A stretch of 64,000 nt of DNA from Saprospiraceae bacterium (GTDB lineage: Bacteria > Bacteroidota > Bacteroidia > Chitinophagales > Saprospiraceae): positions 62,001 to 126,000 of the forward strand of contig JAHDDE010000003.1 in the NCBI GenBank assembly GCA_020629515.1. The letters are read 5' to 3'. The notes under the pieces are model-generated. The model was not told the origin of the DNA, ran no database searches, and saw nothing but the letters and a program-made list of their open reading frames with translations. The position numbers and the translations under genes were made by a program. Shown here one piece after another: positions 27,754 through 36,818 of this stretch. Every line of letters begins with the position of its first letter. The first letter of the stretch is position 1.

Positions 27754-28656
27754 ATGTCAAAAATACTTATAGCAGGAGGGTCTGGATCAATAGGAAAAGC
27801 TTTTAGCAAAATTGCAAGAGAAAACAACTACGAAGTGAAAATCCTAACAAGACAGAAAAAGTTGTGCACTGCAGATAGTTCCTATTTGTATTGGTCACCC
27901 ATTAATGGTGAATTAGAGCTAAACGGATATCAACCTAATCATGTCGTCAATCTATCTGGAGCGGGTATCGCTGACGAAAAATGGACCAAAAACAGAAAAA
28001 AACTCATCATAGACAGCAGAGTTAAGACCACCAAATTTCTAATAACTCAATTTAAAAAACTTGGCTATCAACTGGACTCTTTTATCTCAGCTTCTGCCAT
28101 TGGCTATTATGGTGACACTGGAGATAACTTGGTGGACGAAACCTCTGACCCCATAACAGATGAATTTATTTCAGAGGTATGTGTTCTATGGGAACAAGCT
28201 GCAGCAGAAGCAACTTCAATATGTAGTAATTTAACCATCCTGCGTATCTCAACAGTTTTATTCAGAGGAGGCGGTGCTCTTTCTAAGATGGACAAAACTA
28301 TCCCTTTTGGCATGGCCAATTACCTTGGGAACGGCAAGCAATACTTAAGTTGGATTCATATCGAAGACCTGTGCCATATGATATTACATACCTTTACTCT
28401 CCCCGAAGGACATCATATATTCAATGCAGTAGCGGACGAAACCCCAACTAATTTTAATTTTACTAAAACACTAAGAGACGTAATCAACCCAAAGGCTCTA
28501 CTAATGCCTGCCCCTTCATTCTCATTAAAATTAATATTGGGAGAGATGTCTAAGATAGTACTTAACAGCTCGTTGATAAGCAACGAAAAAATTAAGCAAA
28601 ATGGATTCTCTTTTAAATATCCAAATTTAAAAGAGGCTTTAAAAAACCTGTACTAA
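27754..28656 (+). CDS. TIGR01777 family SDR-type oxidoreductase (epimerase-like)
   Basis: The 300-residue protein has an N-terminal Rossmann motif GGSGSIGKAF, the family element VNLSGAGIADEKWTKNRKK, and SASAIGYYGDTGD in place of the usual active-site Tyr-x3-Lys region, followed by YLSWIHIEDL. These nucleoside-diphosphate-sugar-epimerase-like proteins (YfcH group) have no firmly established substrate. The gene is convergent with the HAD gene, the stop codons overlapping. Confidence 0.9.
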   Translation: MSKILIAGGSGSIGKAFSKIARENNYEVKILTRQKKLCTADSSYLYWSPINGELELNGYQPNHVVNLSGAGIADEKWTKNRKKLIIDSRVKTTKFLITQFKKLGYQLDSFISASAIGYYGDTGDNLVDETSDPITDEFISEVCVLWEQAAAEATSICSNLTILRISTVLFRGGGALSKMDKTIPFGMANYLGNGKQYLSWIHIEDLCHMILHTFTLPEGHHIFNAVADETPTNFNFTKTLRDVINPKALLMPAPSFSLKLILGEMSKIVLNSSLISNEKIKQNGFSFKYPNLKEALKNLY

Positions 28657-28669
28657 GATTCAGGTTTTT
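28642..28669. terminator. Bidirectional terminator carrying both stop codons in its loop
   Basis: AAAAACCTG (28642-28650) and CAGGTTTTT (28661-28669) form a 9-base stem with a 10-base loop. The loop contains TAA of the plus-strand gene (28654-28656) and TAG of the minus-strand gene (28655-28653). Each direction ends in a U tract. The arms encode the last residues of both proteins. Confidence 0.8.
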
Positions 28670-29087
28670 CAAATACTTCTATTTCCTTATTTACTTTAAT
28701 TAGATCTGTAAAGTGCCCTTTAAACCTCGTAGCTCTTACCATATGGTTATCAATCCAATGGTAATTACCTCCCCGAGGTTTATTCATCAATAATCCATGA
28801 TATTTAAAACCATGTTTTTTTAACCATGTTTCTGTTACGGTGCGATGCTCTTCAGTACGAGAAGTAAAAAACGTTATTATATGACCTTCGTCAAACCATT
28901 TGTTTAGTATATCTAATGCATCGGGATACGGTTGACAAGTAACCATTCTTTCAGGTTCTTCGTTAGGAACATCATCTGTGATAGTTCCATCGATATCTAT
29001 TAGATAATTCTTTACGTTTTCTGGAAGTATAGGACTCAGCGTCTTTCCTTCACTGTCTTTTAATTCTTTTAAACTGGCCTCTTTCAT
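28653..29087 (-). CDS. HAD superfamily phosphatase-like protein
   Basis: The 144-residue protein carries HAD motif I, DIDGTITDD (about residues 31-39), motif II in FFTSRTEEHR, and lysine/acid motifs later (LLMNKPRGGNYHWIDN). This small, capless form is sometimes annotated as phosphoheptose isomerase in Bacteroidota, which the sequence does not support; it resembles LNS2-type HAD domains. The start overlaps the M23 peptidase stop by four bases. Substrate unknown. Confidence 0.78.
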   Translation of the reverse strand: MKEASLKELKDSEGKTLSPILPENVKNYLIDIDGTITDDVPNEEPERMVTCQPYPDALDILNKWFDEGHIITFFTSRTEEHRTVTETWLKKHGFKYHGLLMNKPRGGNYHWIDNHMVRATRFKGHFTDLIKVNKEIEVFEKPES

Positions 29088-29959
29088 AATTCAAAATTTA
29101 TAAAGTCTTCAGGATTTACGGGCTTACCATTATGCCATAACTCAAAATGCAAATGGGGCCCACTCGATAGCGTTCCGGTATTGCCTATAATTGCAAGCGC
29201 CTCTCCTGCTCGCACAAATGTACCTTTCTCTTTCAACAAAATCGAGTTATGCTTATAAAATGATAAAATATTACCTGCATGTTGAACTCCTATAGTGTAG
29301 CCTGTTTCTAAGTCCCAACCCGAACTAAAAATAAAGCCATCCATCATGGATTTAACTGGTGTATCCTTGGGAGCCAATACATCCACACCAAAGTGTCTAA
29401 CTTCAGGCATAAACTTTGAGCTTATCACTCCTTCAACTGGCTGGATAACCTTAGCTGTCCTAAGCGTAGAGTATATATCAAAATTATCTCCGACTTTTAC
29501 ATCACTAACTTCTACAGTAGTTTGGGTTTTATTCTCTTCTCCAATGTCACTTTTTAGGTCAGAAGTGTTAATTACATTATTACTGCCTCCCTTATATCCC
29601 TGAGAGGTGCCCTCCCAATTAGGGGTTAATATTAGCTTGCGTAAAGCGGATAAGTATGTGTCTTGTGACTCTATTTGATAAGTTATATCATCAACATCTT
29701 CAATAAGCTTGATAAAATCTTGATTTACTTCAATCTGCCCGTAACCTGGTATTAATTTTTTGAGAGGCGTATAGGCGAATAACAGATAAAATGTGAACAA
29801 TGATAAGAGGGAAACAATGCTGATCATGGTATAAATACTTGCCAAACTTAGATTAAAAGATCTGACTTCTTTAAAATCATCAGCTCTGAACACTACTAAC
29901 TTGTATTCTTCTTGCAATTTTTTAGTAAATGATTTATCTATTTGCTCATTATCCGCCAT
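29084..29959 (-). CDS. M23 family metallopeptidase, membrane anchored
   Basis: The 291-residue protein has one transmembrane segment (about 38-62), a coiled region, and a C-terminal LytM-like M23 domain. The zinc ligands are present: His and Asp in RHFGVDVLAP and His-x-His in GPHLHFELWHNGKPVNP, so it should be an active endopeptidase on peptidoglycan in the periplasm. M23 proteins of this layout act in cell division or shape control. It is the first gene of a pair with the HAD protein. Confidence 0.92.
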   Translation of the reverse strand: MADNEQIDKSFTKKLQEEYKLVVFRADDFKEVRSFNLSLASIYTMISIVSLLSLFTFYLLFAYTPLKKLIPGYGQIEVNQDFIKLIEDVDDITYQIESQDTYLSALRKLILTPNWEGTSQGYKGGSNNVINTSDLKSDIGEENKTQTTVEVSDVKVGDNFDIYSTLRTAKVIQPVEGVISSKFMPEVRHFGVDVLAPKDTPVKSMMDGFIFSSGWDLETGYTIGVQHAGNILSFYKHNSILLKEKGTFVRAGEALAIIGNTGTLSSGPHLHFELWHNGKPVNPEDFINFEL

Positions 29960-29966
29960 AGATCAA

Positions 29967-29974
29967 CAAATGTA
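29967..29974 (-). promoter_or_regulatory. Possible -7 element before the M23 peptidase gene
   Basis: CAAATGTA on the plus strand reads TACATTTG on the minus strand, a perfect TAnnTTTG, seven bases before the start codon. No TTG is found at the usual -33 distance, so the call is tentative; if used, the leader would be nearly absent. Confidence 0.35.
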
Positions 29975-30152
29975 TCTCATAATATTTTAGTAATAAAACT
30001 GTTATTGTAATGCTCTTGTGATTAGAATTTTCCGATATACTGTAAAAGTTGGTAATTTTTAAAAAATACATCTCAAAATATCGAAAATGGAGCTATTCTT
30101 GAGTTAGAGCAATAGTCAAGTAAAACTTTTTTTTCTCAGTAATATTGAACCG

Positions 30153-33095
30153 TTGAGACAATTTATATTTTTATTAAGTTTCGCTACCGCCACAATCTTT
30201 ATCAGTTCATGTGCTGCCAGCCATAAAACTAAGGATGAAGCAGGCCTGGTAGGCACGAAATTTCATGATCTTACAGCGAGATACAACGGTTATTTCAATG
30301 CTAAGGAACTTTATAAAGAAAGTAAACTATTGCTCGAAGAAAGCCATCAAGATAATTTTAATCGAATTTTATCTATCTATCCATTTGAAGCAGTAGAAGA
30401 TCCTAATTCTGTTGAAGCAGATATGGATAAAGCTATAGAGAAAGTAACCAAAGTGTCCAGCATTCATCATATCAGCAAGTGGGTTGATGACTGTTATGTA
30501 TTGATGGGTAAAGCTCAATATCTGAAAGGCGATTATGAATCAGCTCAAGAGACTTTTGAATATTTCATAGATGACTTTAATCCAAAAGATCCTGACTCCA
30601 GAGTATATGAAACCCCAGACCGTAGAGAAGATGCAAAAGCAAGAAAAAAAGAACAAGAGCGAGAAAGAAAAATAAAACAAGAAGAACGAGAAAAGGCTCA
30701 AAAAGAAAAGGAAAAAGAACGAGATCGCATCAAAAAAGAACGAAAAAAGTCCAGAAACAAAAAGGATAAAAAAAGAACAAAAAAAACTGATGCAGAAAAA
30801 CAAGCTGAAATAGCTGCAAAGGAAAATAAAGAAAGAGGTAATAAAATCGAAGGAATAGCAAGTTCAAGTGATGAAATTCCTATCAATGAAGATGAAGCCT
30901 ATTTAGCGAGTATAGAAAAGAGTAAGGCTGAAAACAAGAAAAAAGCGGATAACCCTTTTGAGGGAGGATTTCTCAAACATAGACCATCATATTACGAAGG
31001 GATGTTATGGCTTTCTAAATCGTATATCAAGAGAGAAAAATGGCTTGATGCCAAATATTATTTAGATAGAATTGAGGAGGAAGGTTTTGCCAGTAAGGAG
31101 GTATTAAATGAAGTGCCCGTAGTCAGAGCTGATATGCTACTTAAAATGAAAGACTATAATGCTGCTCAAAAAGCGTTATTACTCGCCATAGAAAAATCCT
31201 CGGATAAGAGAAAAAATGCCCGATTGACATTTATCCTGGCACAACTTTATCAAATGAAAGGCGATGCTGAAAAAGCCTCTGCTACTTTTGAACAAGTAGA
31301 TGATTATAAAGCCAGCTTTGAAATGCAACTTCACGCCCAAATGAATCAGCTTAAAAACGCATGGGCTGCAAATACCTTAATGAGCAAGGAAGCCATCAAA
31401 AAACTAAATAAACTCGCCAAGGATAGCAAAAATGAACCTTATAAGGGAAGCATTTATTTCACACAAGCTGAGATACTTTTAGCTGATGGAGATGAAACTG
31501 AGGCATTAGAACATTTTAATAAGGCCCTCCAACACAGTAACAGTACTAACAAAACAGAAATTTACTACAGACTGGCATCTCTCTTTTTGTCACGAGAACG
31601 CTACGTCGATTCTAAAAACTACTTTGATAGCACATTAACTATCATGAATAAGAAAGATGAGCGCTTTTCTACTGTTAAGCGTTTTGCTAACAATCTCTCA
31701 AGTATTGCTAACAACATAATCCTTATAGATACAAAAGATAGCCTTTTGAGATTGGCAGCATTAAGCCCAGAAGAGCAAAGAAAAATTGCCGAAGCAACAG
31801 CACAGAGAGAAGCAGAGAAAAAAAGAGAATCGCAACAAGAGGCTTTAAATATTAATACTACGACCACAATACTTTCTGGTAATAGTAAATTTTTCGCTTA
31901 TAATCCCTCCTCAATACAAAAGGGCCGACAAGACTTTGTTAAAAGATGGGGAACAAGAGTCCTGGAAGATGATTGGCGAAGGTCTAATAAAACAAGTAGT
32001 ATTATTGATCAAGAAGAGGAGGGGGCAATAATTGAAGAAGAATTAAAAGAAGATCTAACAGTCGAAATTGAGAAATTACTTAGAGGGATCCCTAATTCTC
32101 CAGCAGAAAAAAATAATGCAAATGAGATTCTCGAAAAAGCTTATTTTGAATTAGGCACAGGATATAGAACCTATATTGAAAATTTTGAGAAATCTAACAA
32201 AACCCTTAAATCTCTCATATCCAAATATCCTCAAACAGAATATAGAGTAGAAGCCTACTATTTCATCTATTTGAATTATCTCGATCTTGATGAACAAGGA
32301 AATGCACAAGAATACTACAATAAAATTTTAGCAGAATTTCCGCAATCTGCTTTTGCTCTCTATTTAAAAGATCCAACAAATAAGAATGCTCTATTGACAC
32401 CAGAGAAACAGATAGAAATCTACTACGAGAATACCTACCGAGAATTTGAAAATGGTAACTACAAGTTGGTTTTTGACCGATTAGAAAAAGCAAGAGAAGA
32501 GTACGGCCAAGAACACCATATGATACCAAAGTATGACCTACTTAGAGCCATGTCCATTGGCAATATATCCGGTCAAAATGAATATATAAATGCCTTAAGA
32601 GGGGTCATATTAAAACATAATAACACGCCAGAACAGACCTATGCTAAAGAGATGTTGCGATTTTTAAGAGGAGATGAAGAAGCATTTGATGAAGGAGACA
32701 ATCAATCTGATCTGTCAGAATTCAAGATAGAAAATGACAAGCTTCATTATATTATCGTATTGCTCTATAATGGTAATGGCAACGATGTAAACAATATCAA
32801 AAAAGATCTAAATGCATATAATGAATCTAAGTTCTCTGATTGGCGCTTAAGATCGACGAGCATGTATCTAAACCAAGAAAAGAAAGTCCATCTTATATTG
32901 CTGCGTCGTTTCGCCGATAGAGAGCAGGCTATGGAATACTATAATCAATATCAGGCTAATCCTGATGAATTCTTAGATCCTGACAAGTACTCCTACGATG
33001 TGTTCGCCATCAATCAATTAAATTATAGACAAGTGATCACCAAAAAATCTGCTAATTCATACAGAAGATTCTTTGAAAAGGAATATTTGAAGTAA
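30153..33095 (+). CDS. sprE: SprE/PorW-like type IX secretion TPR lipoprotein
   Basis: The 980-residue lipoprotein (signal ending IFISSC, Cys20) shows the SprE/PorW start FHDLTARYNGYFNAKELYKES and IHHISKWVDDCYVLMGKAQY, then TPR repeats through most of the chain. SprE/PorW is an outer-membrane lipoprotein needed by the type IX secretion system and gliding. A segment at about 150-255 is almost entirely Lys, Glu, Arg and Asp and looks disordered. The TTG start at 30153 is chosen because it directly begins the signal peptide and no ATG precedes it. PorP/SprF genes lie 1.4 kb downstream. Confidence 0.85.
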   Translation: MRQFIFLLSFATATIFISSCAASHKTKDEAGLVGTKFHDLTARYNGYFNAKELYKESKLLLEESHQDNFNRILSIYPFEAVEDPNSVEADMDKAIEKVTKVSSIHHISKWVDDCYVLMGKAQYLKGDYESAQETFEYFIDDFNPKDPDSRVYETPDRREDAKARKKEQERERKIKQEEREKAQKEKEKERDRIKKERKKSRNKKDKKRTKKTDAEKQAEIAAKENKERGNKIEGIASSSDEIPINEDEAYLASIEKSKAENKKKADNPFEGGFLKHRPSYYEGMLWLSKSYIKREKWLDAKYYLDRIEEEGFASKEVLNEVPVVRADMLLKMKDYNAAQKALLLAIEKSSDKRKNARLTFILAQLYQMKGDAEKASATFEQVDDYKASFEMQLHAQMNQLKNAWAANTLMSKEAIKKLNKLAKDSKNEPYKGSIYFTQAEILLADGDETEALEHFNKALQHSNSTNKTEIYYRLASLFLSRERYVDSKNYFDSTLTIMNKKDERFSTVKRFANNLSSIANNIILIDTKDSLLRLAALSPEEQRKIAEATAQREAEKKRESQQEALNINTTTTILSGNSKFFAYNPSSIQKGRQDFVKRWGTRVLEDDWRRSNKTSSIIDQEEEGAIIEEELKEDLTVEIEKLLRGIPNSPAEKNNANEILEKAYFELGTGYRTYIENFEKSNKTLKSLISKYPQTEYRVEAYYFIYLNYLDLDEQGNAQEYYNKILAEFPQSAFALYLKDPTNKNALLTPEKQIEIYYENTYREFENGNYKLVFDRLEKAREEYGQEHHMIPKYDLLRAMSIGNISGQNEYINALRGVILKHNNTPEQTYAKEMLRFLRGDEEAFDEGDNQSDLSEFKIENDKLHYIIVLLYNGNGNDVNNIKKDLNAYNESKFSDWRLRSTSMYLNQEKKVHLILLRRFADREQAMEYYNQYQANPDEFLDPDKYSYDVFAINQLNYRQVITKKSANSYRRFFEKEYLK

Positions 33096-33257
33096 TACTA
33101 TTTATATAATTATTGTCGCATATAAGTGGCTTCAATTTGGATTGACTCAATAGTAAAAATACTCGTCAGAGTTGAAGCTATTTAATACTTTTTGACGACT
33201 AATCAAGTCTTTATAAATCCACTACGAAACTACATATTATAAATAACCTAAGTATAT

Positions 33258-33641
33258 TCACCCTTTTGGCTTTGCTAATTTGGTCAAAAAATAGACTTCG
33301 TGAACAGTGAAAATCACGTAGACAACTATATAATTAAGCACGTGCATATTATTATTAGGATCAAATAGACGTTCCCATAATAGAAGAAATCCGATCGACA
33401 TAATCAGCTTGATTAAAAATGATGCGGAAACGACATTATTAAAAGAAAAAAGTTGATCTGATTGAGATGTGGTATAACCGTAAAAGAATATAAATACATT
33501 AAAAATCACAAATACGAGTGCCGCGTATAAGTACAACTCTAAGAATCCCTCGAAACTTCCGGCCCAACTGACTAGTGAAGCTAAAAACACAGTTATAGCG
33601 AACAATAAAAGAGTCTCAATGGCAAATCTCTTGATCGTCAT
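33258..33641 (-). CDS. Four-span membrane protein, AtpI-like
   Basis: The 127-residue protein has four hydrophobic segments (about 9-27, 35-54, 68-90, 103-120) and an N-terminal positive charge. In Bacteroidota, proteins of this size and position commonly follow AtpZ and precede the F1Fo ATP synthase a-subunit gene, as an AtpI-like helper of c-ring assembly or cation transport. Here no atp gene follows. The start overlaps the AtpZ-like stop by four bases. Family assignment is from context and topology only. Confidence 0.6.
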   Translation of the reverse strand: MTIKRFAIETLLLFAITVFLASLVSWAGSFEGFLELYLYAALVFVIFNVFIFFYGYTTSQSDQLFSFNNVVSASFLIKLIMSIGFLLLWERLFDPNNNMHVLNYIVVYVIFTVHEVYFLTKLAKPKG

Positions 33642-33859
33642 TTAGGATTCTTGGGAGGAGAAAGATCTCTGATCAACTTATAAAAGAAACCTATCAAGAA
33701 TAAAAACATGAGTGACAATGCAAATACGGGCTTGCTCATATCAAAATATCCATCTATCCATGAACCTGCTAACCAACCGAATAATAATATAAAAAACATT
33801 TGGAAGGCTATTCCAGTATACTTAAGATATTCTGAACCAGGAGTCTTTTTAGCAGACAT
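33638..33859 (-). CDS. AtpZ/AtpI family protein
   Basis: The ATG at 33859 gives a 73-residue protein with two membrane segments (about 12-32 and 43-63) joined by GSWIDGYFDMSKPVF, the AtpZ pattern in which an acidic residue sits near the second helix. AtpZ helps ATP synthase assembly or Mg transport. A longer frame beginning inside the bactofilin gene (33925) is rejected because its extra residues are unlike the family. It forms an operon with the bactofilin gene 15 bases upstream. Confidence 0.78.
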   Translation of the reverse strand: MSAKKTPGSEYLKYTGIAFQMFFILLFGWLAGSWIDGYFDMSKPVFALSLMFLFLIGFFYKLIRDLSPPKNPK

Positions 33860-33873
33860 ATTATGATAGGTTC

Positions 33874-34290
33874 TTACTTTGAAGAAGAAGGCTGAGAAGC
33901 TATCTTTTTTCCTCCCATTTCGCACTTTACATTGAATACTGCCCCAGATTGGACCATAAGCTTAGCAGTATTGATTTCACCTTTTATTTTTGCAGATTCT
34001 TTGACCTGAAGTAGATCTTTTACAAGGAGGGTTCCTTCTATTTGGCCCTCTACAACAGCGCTTTGACATTCAACGTGGCCATTTACTTTTCCTTTAGGTC
34101 CTAAAATCAACTTTCCAGAGCACTTAAGATTACCTTCGAGTTCTCCATCAATTCTTATATCATTTTGAGCTATTAGATCACCAGTTACTTTAGTACCTAA
34201 GCCCAGGCTATTAATGCCACCATTTAGAGCACTTTCTGAAGAGGATGAAGCCATATTTCCACTTTCTTTTTTTGAGTTATTGCCAAACAT
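33874..34290 (-). CDS. Bactofilin family cytoskeletal protein
   Basis: The 138-residue protein has a disordered Ser/Asn-rich head (1-28) and a bactofilin core (about 29-125) of short right-handed beta-helix turns: GTKVTGDLIAQNDIRIDGEL, GNLKCSGKLILGPKGKVNGH and similar repeats. Bactofilins polymerise without nucleotide and scaffold envelope processes such as peptidoglycan remodelling. An M23 peptidase, a common bactofilin partner, lies about 4 kb away but not in this operon. Confidence 0.93.
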   Translation of the reverse strand: MFGNNSKKESGNMASSSSESALNGGINSLGLGTKVTGDLIAQNDIRIDGELEGNLKCSGKLILGPKGKVNGHVECQSAVVEGQIEGTLLVKDLLQVKESAKIKGEINTAKLMVQSGAVFNVKCEMGGKKIASQPSSSK

Positions 34291-34473
34291 AAATTTTCAA
34301 ATCATTCTCTGAATCGAAAAGATATGACAATATCAAAGATTTAACCTATGACTTACGAAATGATTTATATATAAAATTAAGTGTAATATATAACTGAGTA
34401 ACCGCTAACAATTATTATTCAGCAGCTCAAATAAATTGAGGGAATAAATTCAGGATTTTAAGAGAATAAAAAT

Positions 34474-35529
34474 CTAAAATACTGGACAAAATACTCCTTG
34501 AGAAACGTCGCCAAATAAGTAGCTCAATGATAACTCAAATGAACCATTACCTGGTGATGATTGTCCAAGGTCAGATATATTGTAATCATAGCTAAATCCT
34601 ATGCCATACACATCATAGTCCAAGCGAGCAGTAAGTATTATAGCATCCGAATGCACACCTCCTTCAACTTTATTTCCTAATCTATACCAAGTACCTAACT
34701 CAAAAAACTGGCCTGTAAAAGAAGTACTGCGATTACTGCCTTGAGTCTTAAATCTAACACTGGCACCTCCATTTAACTCCTTGTGAGGGCCTTGAGACAT
34801 ATAAATAAAATTCGGCTTAACACTTACTTTATTATTGATTGGATATTCTCCTCCTGCATGAAAAGTCAATCGACTGAATAAATTTTCTTGTTCATTGAGA
34901 AATGAAACATTCGGCTGATTCATATGATGTAATGCTGTACCCAAATAGAAATTCTTTCTATCTCCTAAATTACTAAACCACATTAATCCTCCCGATAAAT
35001 CAGGATATGTAAAATTATTATCTGGTATTACCTCTCCGGCTCCACAAGACGGACAAAATTCAGCATTGGAGTCCACTTGTGTTAACCATCTCAAATCACC
35101 TTGTCTTATTCTCCTTTGGGTCATTCCAGCATCTGCTCCAAATGATACATAATGAGACACCTTTCTTGATCCCGCTATTTTTTTGCTAAATGAGAATGAT
35201 ACTCTTGCTTGAGTAGACCCAAATTTTGATTCGCCAGCTACATCACTCCACAGAGTGCCTCCAACTCCAAAATAGTCCTCTTGACCTACAGATAGCCTCC
35301 TATCATAAGAAGCACTGTAAGTATTGTAAGCTGATGATCCGATAACTCCAGCCCATTGATTTCGATAATTGACTATAACTCTTTGTCCACCATTAACTAA
35401 TCCAGTCATAGCAGGATTTAGATTGAGCGGAGACATATAGAATTGTGAGAAATGGATGTCCTGAGCAGATGCGCTAAAAGCACACGCTAACCAAAAGATG
35501 GCTACAGTAAGTTGTTTAAAATAAGTCAT
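34474..35529 (-). CDS. PorP/SprF family type IX secretion outer-membrane protein
   Basis: The 351-residue protein has a signal peptide cleaved near ASAQD, and the family start DIHFSQFYMSPLNLNPAMTG followed by RVIVNYRNQWAGVIG and SASYDRR. The chain is a probable 14-strand barrel. SprF/PorP proteins accompany type IX secretion and help place specific cargo on the cell surface. It is a paralogue of the gene immediately upstream, lying 79 bases downstream of it in the same direction. Confidence 0.92.
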   Translation of the reverse strand: MTYFKQLTVAIFWLACAFSASAQDIHFSQFYMSPLNLNPAMTGLVNGGQRVIVNYRNQWAGVIGSSAYNTYSASYDRRLSVGQEDYFGVGGTLWSDVAGESKFGSTQARVSFSFSKKIAGSRKVSHYVSFGADAGMTQRRIRQGDLRWLTQVDSNAEFCPSCGAGEVIPDNNFTYPDLSGGLMWFSNLGDRKNFYLGTALHHMNQPNVSFLNEQENLFSRLTFHAGGEYPINNKVSVKPNFIYMSQGPHKELNGGASVRFKTQGSNRSTSFTGQFFELGTWYRLGNKVEGGVHSDAIILTARLDYDVYGIGFSYDYNISDLGQSSPGNGSFELSLSYLFGDVSQGVFCPVF

Positions 35530-35608
35530 TACAGGTTTTTTGTATAGTTCGTCCTAACCTTTAGACAACCATTTATGTAAACTACCCTACGTTTCGGAAC
35601 TAAAATAT

Positions 35609-36712
35609 TTAAAATCTTGGACTCAAATAGCCCTTGAAGTTAGGATCATACAATAAATAGGTCACTGACAGCTCAAAAGCACCATTGGCAGCAGCGGCTT
35701 GGCTTAGAGCAGAAGTATTATAATCATAACTAAAACCTATGCTATAATTGCCAAAAGAAAACTTCGAATAAACTACGATAGCATCACTACCAATAGAGGT
35801 ACTTGACCCATTCCCAGAATTTTTAACTATTCGACCCCACAGTCCTAATTCAAAATAATCCTTGATACCTTCATATTCTCCTATGTTGATCCTTACTGCA
35901 CTTCCTGGCAAAATCTCAAGATGAGGGCCCTGAGACATATATATCAAGTTAGGCACTATTGATAAGGACTTATTTAACCTTAGCTCACCACCAGCGTGGA
36001 TAGTGAGTCGAGAGAATAGGCTTTCTTCCCGATTTAAAAAACTAACATTAGCTTGATTTAGATGATGCAATGCTGCACCTACATAAAAACTATTATTTTT
36101 TTGGTCTAATCCATAGATCATCAAACCACCTGTAAGATCTGGATAAATAAAATTATCATTGGGTATATTTTCACTAAATCCTACAGACGGGTCATATTGA
36201 CCATTGGAAACTTGAGAGGGCCATCTAAGGTCTCCTGTAGTTACTCTTCTCTGGGTAAAGCCAGCATCAGCTCCGATCGAAAGATACAACCCTGCTTTTT
36301 TAAGATTTCTTCTTACTTGTTTTGACCAACTTCCCCCTACTTTCTTAGTATAAGCGAAAGACACTTTTGCTTGCGTGGTTCCAAAATTGGCATCACCTGC
36401 TACATCACTCCATAATGTTCCTCCAAATCCAAAATAATCAAACTGCCCTACTTCTGCTCTTCTATCATAGGAAGCAGAGTATGTATTATATGCACCTGAT
36501 CCAGCTACCGCCGCCCATTGATTCCTATAATGTACCGTAACTCGTTGCTGCGCATTCATCACACCAGTTAAAGCTGGATTCAAATTAAGTGGAGACAAAT
36601 AAAATTGAGAAAAATGTATATCCTGAGCTTTTATGGTCCCTGATGATCCTAAGCAAAACAACGCCAATAAGATAGTTTTCAATAGGATTGTGGTAGCTTT
36701 CGACATATTCAC
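35609..36712 (-). CDS. PorP/SprF family type IX secretion outer-membrane protein
   Basis: This 367-residue paralogue of the downstream protein shares DIHFSQFYLSPLNLNPALTG, VHYRNQWAAVAGSGAYNTYS and a C-terminal barrel ending in a Phe. The signal peptide ends near IKAQD. The pair probably arose by tandem duplication; differences are concentrated in the loop near residues 150-190 and the C-terminus, which could reflect different cargo. No long cargo gene with a C-terminal secretion signal is beside them, which is unusual because SprF genes often follow their cargo. Confidence 0.92.
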   Translation of the reverse strand: MNMSKATTILLKTILLALFCLGSSGTIKAQDIHFSQFYLSPLNLNPALTGVMNAQQRVTVHYRNQWAAVAGSGAYNTYSASYDRRAEVGQFDYFGFGGTLWSDVAGDANFGTTQAKVSFAYTKKVGGSWSKQVRRNLKKAGLYLSIGADAGFTQRRVTTGDLRWPSQVSNGQYDPSVGFSENIPNDNFIYPDLTGGLMIYGLDQKNNSFYVGAALHHLNQANVSFLNREESLFSRLTIHAGGELRLNKSLSIVPNLIYMSQGPHLEILPGSAVRINIGEYEGIKDYFELGLWGRIVKNSGNGSSTSIGSDAIVVYSKFSFGNYSIGFSYDYNTSALSQAAAANGAFELSVTYLLYDPNFKGYLSPRF

Positions 36713-36818
36713 TTACTTGTAGAAAATATTTGTTCTGAAATCATTAGATAAACAATCTAACGGATCAGATGAATCATTATTATTATGCTAAGATATGCGA
36801 TTCGAGAATCTTTTCAAT

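Noticed and set aside
30540-30886. Overlapping antisense frames rich in Phe and Ser opposite the SprE-like gene
   Set aside because: They are mirror images of the Lys/Glu-rich coding stretch and have no independent support.
33129-33178. Inverted repeat GCTTCAA/TTGAAGC between SprE and AtpI-like genes
   Set aside because: Only seven bases with a 36-base spacer and no U tract; too weak to call as the terminator of either convergent gene.
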